From: Kitasatospora sp. MMS16-BH015
GTDB taxonomy: Bacteria; Actinomycetota; Actinomycetes; Streptomycetales; Streptomycetaceae
DNA: 64,000 nt
Direction: 5' to 3'
Assembly: GCF_002943525.1 (NCBI RefSeq)
Contig: NZ_CP025394.1
Location: forward strand, 868,001-932,000
In this document: one piece after another, positions 1 to 9,150 of the stretch
How the letters are laid out: every line of letters begins with the position of its first letter
Numbering within the stretch: the stretch's first letter is position 1
Program-made: the position numbers and the translations under genes
Notes under the pieces: generated by a model
What the model was told of the DNA's origin: nothing
The model's input: the letters and a program-made list of their open reading frames with translations, nothing else
Database searches by the model: none

Positions 1-358
1 GCCCCCGCTCCAGCTCGAAGGCCCGCGCGGCCTCCGCCCGGGCCCGCTCCTCCCACTCCGCCACCGGCACCGGGAGCACCGCCCAGTCCAGCGGCACCCG
101 TTCCCCCGCTGCCGGCTCCGCCACCAGCTGGGTCAACTTCCCCTCGTGCCAACGGAAGCAGGTCCGCAGCGGTTCGTGCCGGAGCACCAGCCGCTCGAAG
201 GCGTACTCGGCCGCCACCGGGTCGAAGGCACCCTCGATCCGCAGCGCACACGGCACCGCGTACGAGGCGGCCTCGCCACCGAACCGGTCGATCACCCAGA
301 GGGCCTGCTGCGCGGGCGAAGCGGGCAGCTCGACGAACTGCCGGACGGAGTCGATCAT
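1..358 (-). CDS. NRPS, N-terminal part of a condensation domain (runs off the window)
   Basis: Only the first 119 codons are inside the window; the 3' end lies to the left. The ATG at 358 overlaps the TGA of the upstream synthetase (ATGA), so the two are translationally coupled and should work in sequence. The protein opens with a condensation (C) domain: a C1-like motif SPAQQALW near residue 14 and a C2-like RHEPLRTCF near residue 60. As a C domain it would join the peptide on the preceding carrier domain of the 355-3930 synthetase to the next residue. Nothing can be said about later domains. Confidence in the family is high because both motifs are textbook and the context is NRPS. Confidence 0.85.
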   Translation of the reverse strand, partial: MIDSVRQFVELPASPAQQALWVIDRFGGEAASYAVPCALRIEGAFDPVAAEYAFERLVLRHEPLRTCFRWHEGKLTQLVAEPAAGERVPLDWAVLPVPVAEWEERARAEAARAFELERG

Positions 359-3300
359 TTGCCTGCTCCCGGGCCATCGGTGGGCATGGTCATCGAGTGG
401 TCCTTGGTGGTGCTCGTCCGCGCGGGCCCGGCCGGCGACAACGGGCTCTCGGCCGGCCGCAGGGCGGCCCGCTGCACGACCGTGCGGGCCCGCCGCTCGA
501 TCCGGGTGGGGCCGCCGGGCGGCGGCGCCGCGCGGCCACGCAGACGGGGAGCCAGCCCCCGGGCCGTCCGGGTCTCGAAGACCTCCCGCACCGCGAGCGC
601 CCCGAGCCCGCGCGCCTCCACCTCGGCGATCAACCGGATCACCAGCAGCGAGTGCCCGCCCAGCGCGAAGAAGTCCTCCTCGGGCCCCACTTCGGACCGG
701 CCCAGCACCTGCGCGAACAGTCCGCAGAGCGCCCGTTCCACCGGGTCACCGCCCCCGGCCTCTGCCCCTGCTGCCGAACTGCCGTGATCCGCCGCTGGCG
801 CGGGCAGCGCCGCCCGGTCCAGCTTTCCGTTGACGGTACGTGGCAGCTCCGTCAACCGCAGGTACGCGGTCGGCACCAGGTGCGTGGGCAGCTGCTCGGC
901 CAACGCCCGCTGCGGATCGGCCGATTCGTCACCTCCCACCAGGTACCCGACCAGCCGCGGCTCGCCCGAGGCGTCCTCGCGCAGCGCCGCCGCAGCCTGC
1001 CGGACGCCCGGCAGGGCGGCCAACGCGGCCTCTACCTCGCCAAGTTCGATCCGGACGCCCCGCACCTTCACCTGATCGTCGGCCCGCCCGTGGTACCGCA
1101 GCCGGCCGTCGGCCGTCCAGCTCACCAGATCGCCGGTCCGGTACATCCGCTCACCGGGCCCGCCGTACGGATCCGCGAGGAACCGGGCCGCCGTGAGCCC
1201 GGCCCGACCTCGGTACCCCCGCGCCAGGCCCGGCCCGGCCACGTACAACTCGCCCACCACGCCGTCCCGTACCGGCGCCAGTCGGCCGTCCAGCACCCGC
1301 ACGGTGGTCCCCGGGACCGGTCCCCCGATGGTGATCTCGCTCCCCGGGTGCAGCGGACCGGCCGTGGCGTACACGGTGGTCTCGGTCGGCCCGTAGAAGT
1401 TCAGCACCCGGTGCTCGGCCGACCAGGCGGCCAGCACCGCCTCCGGGCAGGCCTCGCCGCCCGTGACCACCACGGCCCCGGGCGCCAGCCCGGCCGGCGA
1501 CCAGGCCGAGAGGAAGGAGGGCGTGGCGATCAGATGCGTCACCCCTGCCGCCTCGGTCGACTCCGCACCAGCCGCACCCGCACCCGCAGCCGCACCCGCA
1601 CCCGCACCCGCCCGCAGCACGTCCAACGGCTGCCGGATCACCAGCGTGCCGCCCGACAGCAGCGCCATCGTCACCTCGGCCAGCGACATGTCGAAGCCGA
1701 TCGAGGCGAGTTGGAGCACCCGGCTCCCGACTCCGATCCCGAGCAGCTCCCGGTGGGCGGCCACCATCCGGCTCAGCCCCCGGTGGCTCACGGCCGTGCC
1801 CTTCGGGGTGCCGGTCGAGCCGGAGGTGTAGATCAGATAGGCCAGCTGATCCAGCCGTACGCCCGGCAGCTTCGGCGAAGTGCCCTCAGCACTCTCGGCA
1901 CCGGACTCCAGCTCGTCCAGCCTGATCCCCGCCACCGGGCTCGCCGCGTCCGTCAGCGTCACCAACGGCGCGGCGTCAGCAAGCAGATGACCCCGCCGCG
2001 CCTCCGGCAGACCCGGGTCGACCGGCACGTACACGCCGCCCGCCTTCACCACGGCCAGCAGCGCCGCTACCCAACCGATGCCACGCTCCATCGCGACCGC
2101 GACCGGCACCTCAGGCCCCACCCCGAGGCCCGCCAGGGCCCGCGCCAGCCGGTCCGAGCGCCGGTCCAGCTCGCGGTAGTCGACCGCCTCGCCCGCGTGC
2201 TCGACCGCCACCGCCTCCGGCGACCGCGCCACCTGGGCGGCGAACAGCGCACCGAGGGTGGCCGGTTCACACGCCGCGCCACCGCGCCCGGGCAGTGCCG
2301 CCACGGCATCCGCCCGCAACGGCTCGACGCCCAGCTCGCTCAGCCGCAGCTCCGCCGAGACTCCCGTCAGCAGGCTCGCCAGCCGATCACCGATCAGCTC
2401 GGCCGTCTCCCGGTCGAACAGATCCGCCGCGTAGTCGACCTGCACGGTCAACTCGCCCTCCGCGCCGTCCAGGAAGGTGAACTCCAGATCGAACTTGCTG
2501 ACCTCCAGCGGCACTTCCGCCGCCTCGCACACCGCCCCCTCGAACTGCGGCACCGCACCCGCCGGCGGCCAGCTCACCACGGTCTGCATCAGCGGGTGCC
2601 GAGCCGCCGAGCGCGGCGGCCGGAGCTCCTCCACCAGGCGGTCGAACGGCAGCGCCTGGTGCTCGAAGGCGCCGAGCGCCACCGCCCGGGCCCGGGCGAT
2701 CAGTTCGGCGAAGCTCGGGTCTCCCCCGAGGTCCATCCGCAGCACCAGCGTGTTGACGAAGAACCCGACCAGCCCGGCCAGTGCCTCGTCCTCCCGGCCG
2801 GCCACCACCGTGCCGAGCGGCAGATCGGTGCCCGCGCCGAGGCGGTTGAGCAGCGCGGCCACCGCCGCCTGCGCCACCATGAACGGGGTCGCCTCCTGGG
2901 CCCGGGCCAGCGCGGCGATCCGGTCGGCCACGGCCGGCGCCAGCCGCCGCACCACCCGGCCACCCCGGTGCGAGGCGCGCGAAGGCCGCGGCCGGTCCAC
3001 CGGCAGCGCGAGCTCCACCGGGAGGCGGTCCAACACCGCCCGCCAGTAGCCCAGTTGGGTCTCCTCAGTCGAGGAGCGACCCTGCTGCCAGAGCGCGTAG
3101 TCGGCGTACTGGACGGGCAGCGGCTCCCACTCCGGTGCCGCGCCCCGCCGCCGGGCCGCGTACGCGGCGGCGAGGTCGGCGGCGAACGGGGCCATCGACC
3201 AGCCGTCGGTGGCGATGTGGTGCACGGTGACGACCACGGTGGCCCGGTCGGTGGCCGTCCGCACCACCGCGACCCGCACCGGCAGTTCGGTCGCGAGGTC

Positions 3301-3930
3301 GAAGGCATGCGCACAGGCCCGCGCCACCGCCCCCGCCGCCTCGGCCGCGTTCGCCGCCTCCACCACCGCCAGAGGCACCGCGCCGGCCGGCCGTACGCGC
3401 TGGACCGGCTCGCCGCCCTCCTCGGCGTAACCGGTCCGCAGCACCTCGTGCCGGGCGAGCAGATCGCCGAACGCCGCGCCGAGCGCCACCAGGTCGAGCG
3501 GGCCGCGCACCTCGGTCACCGTCGGCACGTTGTAGGTCGGGCTCGGGCCCTCCAGCCGGTGCAGGAACCAGAGCCGGCGCTGGGCGGCGGAGAGCGGCAG
3601 CCGGGCCGGCCGGGGCTGGATGGCGACCACCCCACCGACGACGCCCGACCCGTCCACACCACCGGGCGCACCGACGAGCGCACCACCGACTGCGGTGGCC
3701 AGCTCGGCCGGGGTCGGGCACTCGAAGACGGTCATGGCCGTGACCGGACGGCCGAGTTCGGCGCGGATCCGGTTGGCCAGCCGGGTGGCCAACAGCGAAT
3801 TGCCGCCGTAGTCGAAGAAGCTGTCCTCGGGCTCGATGCCGGGCACCCCGAGGATCGCGGAGTACAGCTCGCACAGGGCCGCCACCGGCGAGCCCACCCC
3901 GTCCGCATGCACGCCCACTCGAGTACTCAC
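355..3930 (-). CDS. Nonribosomal peptide synthetase, T-C-A-T
   Basis: This 1191-residue synthetase has four domains. A first carrier (T) domain at about 15-80 has GGNSLL with the phosphopantetheine serine at 45. A C domain at about 105-535 has the catalytic HHIATDG. An A domain at about 555-1060 shows [24 protein letters not shown] and NGKLDR. A second T domain near 1075-1140 has [10 protein letters not shown]. Starting with a carrier means its first T must be loaded in trans, for which the free A domain at 7428-9095 is a candidate. The specificity residues I can align (D-M-A at the first three positions) match no code I recognise. The A domain holds a Gly/Ala-rich insertion. The GTG at 3930 lies right against GGGGAGG; a GTG four codons later (3918) has better ribosome-site spacing and may be the true start. 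Confidence 0.93.
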   Translation of the reverse strand: MSTRVGVHADGVGSPVAALCELYSAILGVPGIEPEDSFFDYGGNSLLATRLANRIRAELGRPVTAMTVFECPTPAELATAVGGALVGAPGGVDGSGVVGGVVAIQPRPARLPLSAAQRRLWFLHRLEGPSPTYNVPTVTEVRGPLDLVALGAAFGDLLARHEVLRTGYAEEGGEPVQRVRPAGAVPLAVVEAANAAEAAGAVARACAHAFDLATELPVRVAVVRTATDRATVVVTVHHIATDGWSMAPFAADLAAAYAARRRGAAPEWEPLPVQYADYALWQQGRSSTEETQLGYWRAVLDRLPVELALPVDRPRPSRASHRGGRVVRRLAPAVADRIAALARAQEATPFMVAQAAVAALLNRLGAGTDLPLGTVVAGREDEALAGLVGFFVNTLVLRMDLGGDPSFAELIARARAVALGAFEHQALPFDRLVEELRPPRSAARHPLMQTVVSWPPAGAVPQFEGAVCEAAEVPLEVSKFDLEFTFLDGAEGELTVQVDYAADLFDRETAELIGDRLASLLTGVSAELRLSELGVEPLRADAVAALPGRGGAACEPATLGALFAAQVARSPEAVAVEHAGEAVDYRELDRRSDRLARALAGLGVGPEVPVAVAMERGIGWVAALLAVVKAGGVYVPVDPGLPEARRGHLLADAAPLVTLTDAASPVAGIRLDELESGAESAEGTSPKLPGVRLDQLAYLIYTSGSTGTPKGTAVSHRGLSRMVAAHRELLGIGVGSRVLQLASIGFDMSLAEVTMALLSGGTLVIRQPLDVLRAGAGAGAAAGAGAAGAESTEAAGVTHLIATPSFLSAWSPAGLAPGAVVVTGGEACPEAVLAAWSAEHRVLNFYGPTETTVYATAGPLHPGSEITIGGPVPGTTVRVLDGRLAPVRDGVVGELYVAGPGLARGYRGRAGLTAARFLADPYGGPGERMYRTGDLVSWTADGRLRYHGRADDQVKVRGVRIELGEVEAALAALPGVRQAAAALREDASGEPRLVGYLVGGDESADPQRALAEQLPTHLVPTAYLRLTELPRTVNGKLDRAALPAPAADHGSSAAGAEAGGGDPVERALCGLFAQVLGRSEVGPEEDFFALGGHSLLVIRLIAEVEARGLGALAVREVFETRTARGLAPRLRGRAAPPPGGPTRIERRARTVVQRAALRPAESPLSPAGPARTSTTKDHSMTMPTDGPGAGK
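1568..1614. repeat. Short tandem repeat encoding Gly/Ala inside an A domain
   Basis: Units close to GCACCC/CGCACC repeat about seven times. On the coding (minus) strand they give an Ala-Gly run (AGAGAGAAAGAGAAGA) between core motifs A4 and A5 of the adenylation domain. It looks like a loop expanded by slippage and could vary in length between strains. Confidence 0.6.
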
Positions 3931-3996
3931 CTCCCCACCCTGAGATCACCGATCACGCTCGCCAACAGGCGACTTCGATTCCATGAACCACTTCCG

Positions 3997-4026
3997 ACCC
4001 TATGAACGGCCTCACGCGGGTGTCCA
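3997..4026 (-). promoter_or_regulatory. Candidate promoter for the leftward NRPS genes
   Basis: On the minus strand TGGACA (4026-4021) and TAGGGT (4002-3997) are separated by 18 bases. TAGGGT fits the TAGRRT form of streptomycete HrdB -10 boxes. It lies about 70 bases upstream of the leftward synthetase start. Pattern match only. Confidence 0.3.
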
Positions 4027-4053
4027 CGCCAGACGGACAGGCTGACAGCAAGG

Positions 4054-4095
4054 TGCCAACAAGCCGAATCACTCGGCTCGCGACGGCGGTTGGCA
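4054..4095. promoter_or_regulatory. Nested inverted repeats in the divergent NRPS promoter region
   Basis: TGCCAAC (4054-4060) and GTTGGCA (4089-4095) form an outer 7-bp inverted repeat. Between them AGCCGA (4062-4067) and TCGGCT (4073-4078) form an inner one. The position, between divergent NRPS transcription units, suits an operator for a cluster regulator. No regulator gene lies in the window, so the binding protein is unknown. The rest of 3931-4231 shows no coding signal. Confidence 0.35.
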
Positions 4096-4127
4096 GGATG
4101 CTGACGTGCTTCTCCGTCAGTCCGGCC

Positions 4128-4156
4128 TTGCCGCCCCGTACGGTCACGACCAGAAT
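4128..4156 (+). promoter_or_regulatory. Candidate promoter for the rightward NRPS operon
   Basis: TTGCCG (4128-4133) and CAGAAT (4151-4156) are spaced by 17 bases, about 75 bases before the carrier-protein start. Weak pattern match, supported mainly by its position. Confidence 0.25.
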
Positions 4157-4231
4157 CGCAACACGCCACTCCCTCCCCCCTTCTCCTCGGTGCCGCCGCC
4201 GAGCCGGCACCACTAGCGAACCGGAGTGCCG

Positions 4232-4564
4232 ATGCCCTCCCCCGCCCTCACCCTCGACCGGATCCAGGCCGCCGTCCGCCGCGTCACGGCCGAGGTGCTC
4301 GACCTCGACCAGGTCGGCCCGGACGACAACCTGCTGGAGCTCGGCGTGGACTCCCTGGTGGCGACCCGGATCGTCGCCGCGCTGCGCACCGAACTGCTGG
4401 TCGACATCCCGCTGTTGAACGTCTTCGAGAGCCCGGTCATCGGCGAGTTCGCCGAATCCGTCCTCGACCTGGCCACCGAGGAGAGCCCCGAGGCCGACCC
4501 CGAGCACGACCCTGACCGCCACCCCGAGCACGACCCCGAGGGCACCGACGGCACGGGGGTCTGA
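4232..4564 (+). CDS. Free-standing carrier protein (PCP/ACP)
   Basis: A stand-alone carrier protein of 110 residues. The phosphopantetheine site is in LGVDSL (serine near residue 41), and the helix after it reads VATRIVAALRTEL. The C-terminal 25 residues are an acidic, His/Asp/Pro-rich tail with a repeated EHDP motif that a minimal carrier domain does not have. The ATG at 4232 sits five bases after GGAG; a GTG at 4226 in the same frame overlaps that site and is less likely. It is the first gene of a tightly packed rightward operon and is followed after three bases by the mutase gene. It probably tethers either the valine activated by the free A domain or the acyl unit made by the mutase and reductase; the sequence does not say which. 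Confidence 0.88.
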   Translation: MPSPALTLDRIQAAVRRVTAEVLDLDQVGPDDNLLELGVDSLVATRIVAALRTELLVDIPLLNVFESPVIGEFAESVLDLATEESPEADPEHDPDRHPEHDPEGTDGTGV

Positions 4565-4567
4565 GCC

Positions 4568-6043
4568 GTGCCGGGCACGCCGGGCGAGTTCCCCTACGAG
4601 GCCGGGATCCACCCGACGGGGTACACCTCCCGGCTCTGGACCATGCGCCAACTCGCCGGGCTGCAGAGCGCCGAGTCCACCAACGAGCGCTTCCGGTACC
4701 TGCTCGGGATGGGCGAGACCGGGCTCTCGCTCGCCTTCGACCTGCCCACCCAGCTCGGGCTCGACCCCGACGACCCCCGGGCCGAGGGCGAGGTCGGCCG
4801 CACCGGCGTCTCCGTGGCCACCGTGGACGACCTGGCCGCCGTCTTCGCCGGGATCCCGCTCGACCGGGTCTCGGTCTCCTTCACCATCAACGCCACCGCC
4901 CCGGTGCTGCTGGCGATGTGGATCGTGGTGGCCGAGGAGCAGGGGGTCGCACCGAAGCTGCTGCGCGGCACGCTCCAGAACGAGATGCTCAAGGAGTTCC
5001 TCGCCCGCAAGGCGTACGTCTACGACCTCGACACCAGCCTCCGGTACGCGCTGGACGTGATGGAGTACTGCCTGCGCGAACTGCCCAAGGTCAACCCGGT
5101 CTCGGTCTCCGGCGGCCACGCCCGCGAGGCCGGGGCGGACGCGGCGCTGGAGGTGGCCTGCGCGCTGGCCGGCGCGGAGGAGTACCTGGCGGGGATGACG
5201 GCCCGGGGCCACGGCGCCGAGGAGGTGGCCGCCCGGTTCAGCTTCATCTTCGGCACCGACATGGAACTCCTCAAGGAGGCGGCCAAGTTGCGCGTCGCCC
5301 GGCGCCGCTACGCCGAGCGGATGCGCGACCGCTGGGGCGTACGGGACCCGCGGGCGATGAAGCTGCGCACCCAGGTCAACACCTTCGGGTCGGCGCTGGC
5401 CTACCAGGAGCCGCTCAACAACATCGTCCGGGCCACCGTGCAGGCGATCGCCGCCGTGCTCGGCGGCACCCAGTCGCTGCACGTCTGCGCCTTCGACGAG
5501 GCCGTCCAGACCCCGGGGCCGCTCGGGGCGCGGATCGCCCTGCGCACCCAGCAGATCCTCGCCGAGGAGACCGATCTCGCCCGCTACGCCGATCCGTTGG
5601 GCGGCTCGCACGTGGTCGAGGGGCTGGTGGAGTCGCTCGGCGCGGAGGTGGACGAGTGGCTGCGGCGGATCGAGCAGCGCGGCGGGATGGCGGCCTGCAT
5701 CCGCTCCGGCTGGCTGGAGGGCGAGATCGAGGAGCTGGCCTACCGCGATCCGGGCCCGACCGTCGGCGTGCATCGGCCCAGCCGCTCGGCCACCGAGCAG
5801 GGCCTACTGCGGGCCGAGCGACACACCCGCCACGGTGAGCCGCGCGAGATCCACCGCCCGCCCTGGGGAGCCGAGTTGGAGCTGGTCCGGGCCGGGGCCC
5901 GGGAGGGCCGCAACGTGCTGCCCGCGCTGATCGAGGCCGTCCGGGCCAGGGCCAGCCTCGGGCAGCTCTGCACCGCGCTCCGCCCCGACCAGGCCCCGTC
6001 CGTCCGAGCGGCGGGCGCCGAGGCACCCGCCGACCCGAAGTGA
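4568..6043 (+). CDS. Acyl-CoA mutase large subunit (methylmalonyl/isobutyryl-CoA mutase family)
   Basis: The protein has 491 residues and matches the substrate-binding barrel of B12-dependent acyl-CoA mutases from start to end: WTMRQLAG near 25, [13 protein letters not shown] near 52, [12 protein letters not shown] near 138, [12 protein letters not shown] near 178 and LGGTQSLH near 300. The C-terminal B12-binding domain is absent, as in two-subunit isobutyryl-CoA-type mutases, so a small partner must be encoded elsewhere. From memory, the Arg in LARKAY lines up with the residue that binds the substrate carboxylate in methylmalonyl-CoA mutase and is Gln in isobutyryl-CoA mutase, which hints at a dicarboxylic substrate. 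The residue before the active-site His is Gly where these enzymes usually have Tyr. The stop overlaps the next start. Exact substrate unknown. Confidence 0.85.
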   Translation: MPGTPGEFPYEAGIHPTGYTSRLWTMRQLAGLQSAESTNERFRYLLGMGETGLSLAFDLPTQLGLDPDDPRAEGEVGRTGVSVATVDDLAAVFAGIPLDRVSVSFTINATAPVLLAMWIVVAEEQGVAPKLLRGTLQNEMLKEFLARKAYVYDLDTSLRYALDVMEYCLRELPKVNPVSVSGGHAREAGADAALEVACALAGAEEYLAGMTARGHGAEEVAARFSFIFGTDMELLKEAAKLRVARRRYAERMRDRWGVRDPRAMKLRTQVNTFGSALAYQEPLNNIVRATVQAIAAVLGGTQSLHVCAFDEAVQTPGPLGARIALRTQQILAEETDLARYADPLGGSHVVEGLVESLGAEVDEWLRRIEQRGGMAACIRSGWLEGEIEELAYRDPGPTVGVHRPSRSATEQGLLRAERHTRHGEPREIHRPPWGAELELVRAGAREGRNVLPALIEAVRARASLGQLCTALRPDQAPSVRAAGAEAPADPK

Positions 6044-7431
6044 GTGAGACACCGATGCCCAGTCTGATCGAGGCGGTCCGGGCCGGCGGTGACCCGGCCG
6101 AGCTGCTGGCCTGCCCCGTGCCGGAGTCCTACCGCGCGGTGCACCTGCGCCGCGCGGACGAGAAGCTCTTCGGCGCGGAGCCGGACCGGGACGTGCGGCG
6201 CACGCTGCACCTGGGCGAGGTGCCGATGCCCGAACTCGCCCCGGACGAGGTGCTGATCGCCGTGATGGCCTCGGCCGTCAACTACAACACCGTCTGGTCG
6301 GCGATGTACCGCCCGGTCTCCACCTTCCGCTTCCTCGACCGGTTCGCCCGCCAGGGCCGCTGGCCGGCCCGGCACGGCCTGGACCACCAGGTGGTCGGCT
6401 CCGACGCGGCCGGAGTGGTGGTCCGGGTCGGCGCCGCGGTGCGGCACTGGCACCCCGGCGACCGGGTGGTGGTCAACCCGCCGTACATCGACGAGCAGGA
6501 CCCGGTGGCCCAGCAGGACGGCATGCTCACCGGCGGCATGCTCGCCTGGGGCTTCGAGACCAACTTCGGTGCCTTCGGCGACTTCTGCGTGGCCCGGGCG
6601 ACCCAGTTGGTGCGCAAACCGCCGCATCTGTCCTGGGAGGAGGCCGCCTGCAACACCTTGTGCCTGGGCACCGCGTACCGCATGCTGATCAGCGACCGGG
6701 GGGCGCGGATCAAGATGGGCGACGTGGTGTTGATCTGGGGGGCGGCCGGCGGGCTCGGCTCCTACGCCGTCCAGCTCGTCCGGCAGGCGGGCGGCACGGC
6801 CGTCGGGGTGGTCGGCTCGCCGGACAAGGCCGAGCTGCTGCAGCGGCTCGGCTGCCAGATGGTGGTCGACCGCTCCTCGATCGGGCTCGGCCCCGAGGGC
6901 GAGGGCGGCCAAGTGCCCTGGCGGGCGCTCGGATCGGCGATCCGCAAGGAGCTCGGCGAGGACCCGCACGTGGTCTTCGAGCACGTCGGCCGGGCCACCT
7001 TCGAGACCTCCGTCAACGTGGTCCGCCGGGGCGGCACCGTGGTCACCTGCGGCTCCAGCAGCGGCTACCAGCACAGCTACGACAACCGCTACCTCTGGAT
7101 GAAGCTCAAGCGGGTGATCGGCAGCCACGGCGCCAGCGCCCACGAGGCCTGGGAGGCCACCCGCCTGCTCAGCCTGGGCCTGGTCGTCCCCACCCTCTCC
7201 ACGGTGTACCCGCTCGACCGGGCCGCCGAGGCCACCCGCTCGGTCCAACTCAACGCCCACGAGGGCAAGGTGGGCCTGCTCGGCCTCGCCACCGAGGAGG
7301 GCCAGGGCATCGAGGACCCCGTCCTCCGCGACCGGATCGGCGAGCAGCGCCTGCGCCTGTTCCGCGACCATGCGGCCACCCGCCCCACCCGCCCGGACAC
7401 CCCCGCCCCCACCTCGGCAGCCGGCCGATGA
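6040..7431 (+). CDS. ccr: Crotonyl-CoA carboxylase/reductase family enzyme
   Basis: This 463-residue zinc-free MDR protein has the length and hallmarks of crotonyl-CoA carboxylase/reductases: AVNYNTVWSAMYRPVSTF near 85, the GLDHQVVGSDAAGVV segment, and the NADPH-binding GAAGGLGSYAVQL near 236. Family members reduce an enoyl-CoA and usually carboxylate it, giving ethylmalonyl-CoA or a longer alkylmalonyl-CoA. A GTG at 6040 overlaps the mutase stop (GTGA); an in-frame ATG at 6055 is an alternative. Lying between the mutase and the valine-type A domain, it is probably a dedicated precursor enzyme. I see no polyketide synthase in the window to use an alkylmalonyl extender. Confidence 0.88.
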   Translation: MSETPMPSLIEAVRAGGDPAELLACPVPESYRAVHLRRADEKLFGAEPDRDVRRTLHLGEVPMPELAPDEVLIAVMASAVNYNTVWSAMYRPVSTFRFLDRFARQGRWPARHGLDHQVVGSDAAGVVVRVGAAVRHWHPGDRVVVNPPYIDEQDPVAQQDGMLTGGMLAWGFETNFGAFGDFCVARATQLVRKPPHLSWEEAACNTLCLGTAYRMLISDRGARIKMGDVVLIWGAAGGLGSYAVQLVRQAGGTAVGVVGSPDKAELLQRLGCQMVVDRSSIGLGPEGEGGQVPWRALGSAIRKELGEDPHVVFEHVGRATFETSVNVVRRGGTVVTCGSSSGYQHSYDNRYLWMKLKRVIGSHGASAHEAWEATRLLSLGLVVPTLSTVYPLDRAAEATRSVQLNAHEGKVGLLGLATEEGQGIEDPVLRDRIGEQRLRLFRDHAATRPTRPDTPAPTSAAGR

Positions 7432-9095
7432 CCGACCCCACCGACCGCTCCCCGCACCACGGCCCCCGTCACGACGGGCCTCCGGCGACCTCCTCCACCG
7501 ACCACCCCCTTGGCAGCCCACCGATGACCGTTCCGCCCACCGTCACCGACCGGCACACCCGGGCCCCCGGCACCGTCCACGGCGCCTTCGCCCGCCAGGC
7601 GGCCGCCAGCCCCGGGGCCGTCGCCCTGAGCGACGGCCACCGCCGGCTGACCTACGCCGAACTCGACGCCCGCGCCGAGGCCTTGGCCGCCCTGCTGCGG
7701 GCCGAGGGCGTCCGCCCGGGCGACCGGGTCGCCGTCTGCCTGGACCGCTCGGTCGAGCTGGTGGTGGCCCTGCTCGGCGTACTCAAGGCCGGCGCCGCCT
7801 ACCTCCCGCTGGCCCTCACCGAGGCCCCGGCCCGCCTGGCCGGCATGCTCGCCGACGCCGGCGCCGAGCTCGCCCTCTGCGACGCCCCGGGCGCCCGCCT
7901 GCTCGCCCCCCACCCCGTCCGCCTGCTCGACCGCTTCCCCGAGCCCCACCACGCCCCCGCCGAGCACCCCGCCCCGACACCGATCTCGACCCCGACACCG
8001 ACCCCGACCCCGCCGACCAGCCTCGCCGCCCTCCTCTACACCTCCGGCTCCACCGGCCGCCCCAAGGGCGTCCAGGTGCCGCACTCCGCGATGGTCAACC
8101 TGGTCACCGAGCCCGACTACGTCGAACTCGGCCCCGGCGACCGGGTGCTGCAGCTGGCCCCGGTCGCCTTCGACGCGGCCACCTTCGAGCTCTGGGGCCC
8201 GCTGCTCAACGGCGCCCGGGTCGAACTCGCCCCACCCGGCCCGATCGGCCCCGCCGAGCTCACCGACCTGCTCCGCAGCCGCGCGATCACCGTGCTCTGG
8301 CTGACCGCCGCCCTCTTCCACCGCCAGATCGACGCCGACCCGGCCTCCCTGGCGGGCCTGCGCACCGTGCTGGCCGGCGGCGACGCGCTCTCCCCCGCGC
8401 ACGTCCGCCTCCTGCGCGCCACCGCACCCGCCCTGGAGATCGTCAACGGCTACGGCCCCACCGAGACCACCACCTTCGCCCTCTGTCACCGGATCGGCGC
8501 CACCGAGGAGTTCACCCCCTCGGTGCCGATCGGCCGCCCGATCCAGGGCACCCGGGTCGAGGTCCGCTCCGTACCGGACGGCACCCCGGCCGCGCCCGGC
8601 GCCGAGGGCGAGCTCTGGATCACCGGCGCCGGCCTGACCCTCGGCTACCGGCTCCTCCCGGAGCTCACCGCCGAACGCTTCCCGACCGCCGAGGACGGCA
8701 CCCGCTGGTACCGCACCGGCGACCTGGCCCGCCAACGAGCCGACGGGGTCCACGAGTTCCTCGGCCGGATCGACGGACAGTTCAAGCTGCACGGCCACCG
8801 GGTGGAGCCCGGCGAGGTCGAGTCCGTCCTGGCCGAGCACCCCGAGGTGCGCCAGGCTGCGGTGGCCGTCCGCACCAACCACCTCGGCGACCCCCGCCTG
8901 GTCGCCTGGCTCACCACGGCCGCCGACGTGCTCGACCGGCGCTCCCTGCGGGCCTTCCTCCGGGAGCGGCTGCCCGACCACATGGTCCCGGCCCTGTTCG
9001 CCACCGTCGACACCCTTCCGGTCACCGCCAACGGCAAGGTGGACCGCAAGGCCCTGCCGGACCCGGACTGGAAGTCGAAAGCCCTGTACCTCTGA
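7428..9095 (+). CDS. Free-standing adenylation domain, valine-type code
   Basis: A stand-alone A domain with LTYAELDARA, YTSGSTGRPKG, NGYGPTETT, YRTGDLARQ, the A8-like GRIDGQFKLHGHRVEPGEVE and NGKVDRKALP. There is no carrier domain in the chain. Reading the ten specificity positions by alignment from memory gives D-A-F-W-L-G-G-T-F-K, the pattern usual for valine. It would make valyl-AMP and load it on a carrier in trans, most simply the free carrier at 4232-4564 or the first T domain of the leftward synthetase. The ATG at 7428 overlaps the reductase stop (ATGA). The first 35 residues are low-complexity Pro/His-rich, and the ATG at 7524 is an alternative start. A PTPISTPTPTPT linker lies just before motif A3. 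Confidence 0.9.
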   Translation: MTDPTDRSPHHGPRHDGPPATSSTDHPLGSPPMTVPPTVTDRHTRAPGTVHGAFARQAAASPGAVALSDGHRRLTYAELDARAEALAALLRAEGVRPGDRVAVCLDRSVELVVALLGVLKAGAAYLPLALTEAPARLAGMLADAGAELALCDAPGARLLAPHPVRLLDRFPEPHHAPAEHPAPTPISTPTPTPTPPTSLAALLYTSGSTGRPKGVQVPHSAMVNLVTEPDYVELGPGDRVLQLAPVAFDAATFELWGPLLNGARVELAPPGPIGPAELTDLLRSRAITVLWLTAALFHRQIDADPASLAGLRTVLAGGDALSPAHVRLLRATAPALEIVNGYGPTETTTFALCHRIGATEEFTPSVPIGRPIQGTRVEVRSVPDGTPAAPGAEGELWITGAGLTLGYRLLPELTAERFPTAEDGTRWYRTGDLARQRADGVHEFLGRIDGQFKLHGHRVEPGEVESVLAEHPEVRQAAVAVRTNHLGDPRLVAWLTTAADVLDRRSLRAFLRERLPDHMVPALFATVDTLPVTANGKVDRKALPDPDWKSKALYL

Positions 9096-9150
9096 GAGGC
9101 CGCTGCCTGACACCGCGCCAGGCGATCGGCCGCCACCCTGGAGAACGCCC

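Noticed and set aside
1568..1614. Possible CRISPR-like or phase-variable array
   Set aside because: Units of about six bases with no spacers, inside a coding frame in steps that keep the frame; a simple tandem repeat.
397..4005. A 1202-codon open frame on the plus strand opposite the T-C-A-T synthetase
   Set aside because: The encoded sequence is Arg/Pro/His-rich with no domain; it is the usual mirror frame of a GC-rich gene. The minus-strand frame has all NRPS motifs.
6660..7427. Extension of the valine-type A domain frame leftward into the reductase gene
   Set aside because: The extra part is the wrong frame of the reductase; the ATG at 7428 overlaps its stop and marks the start.
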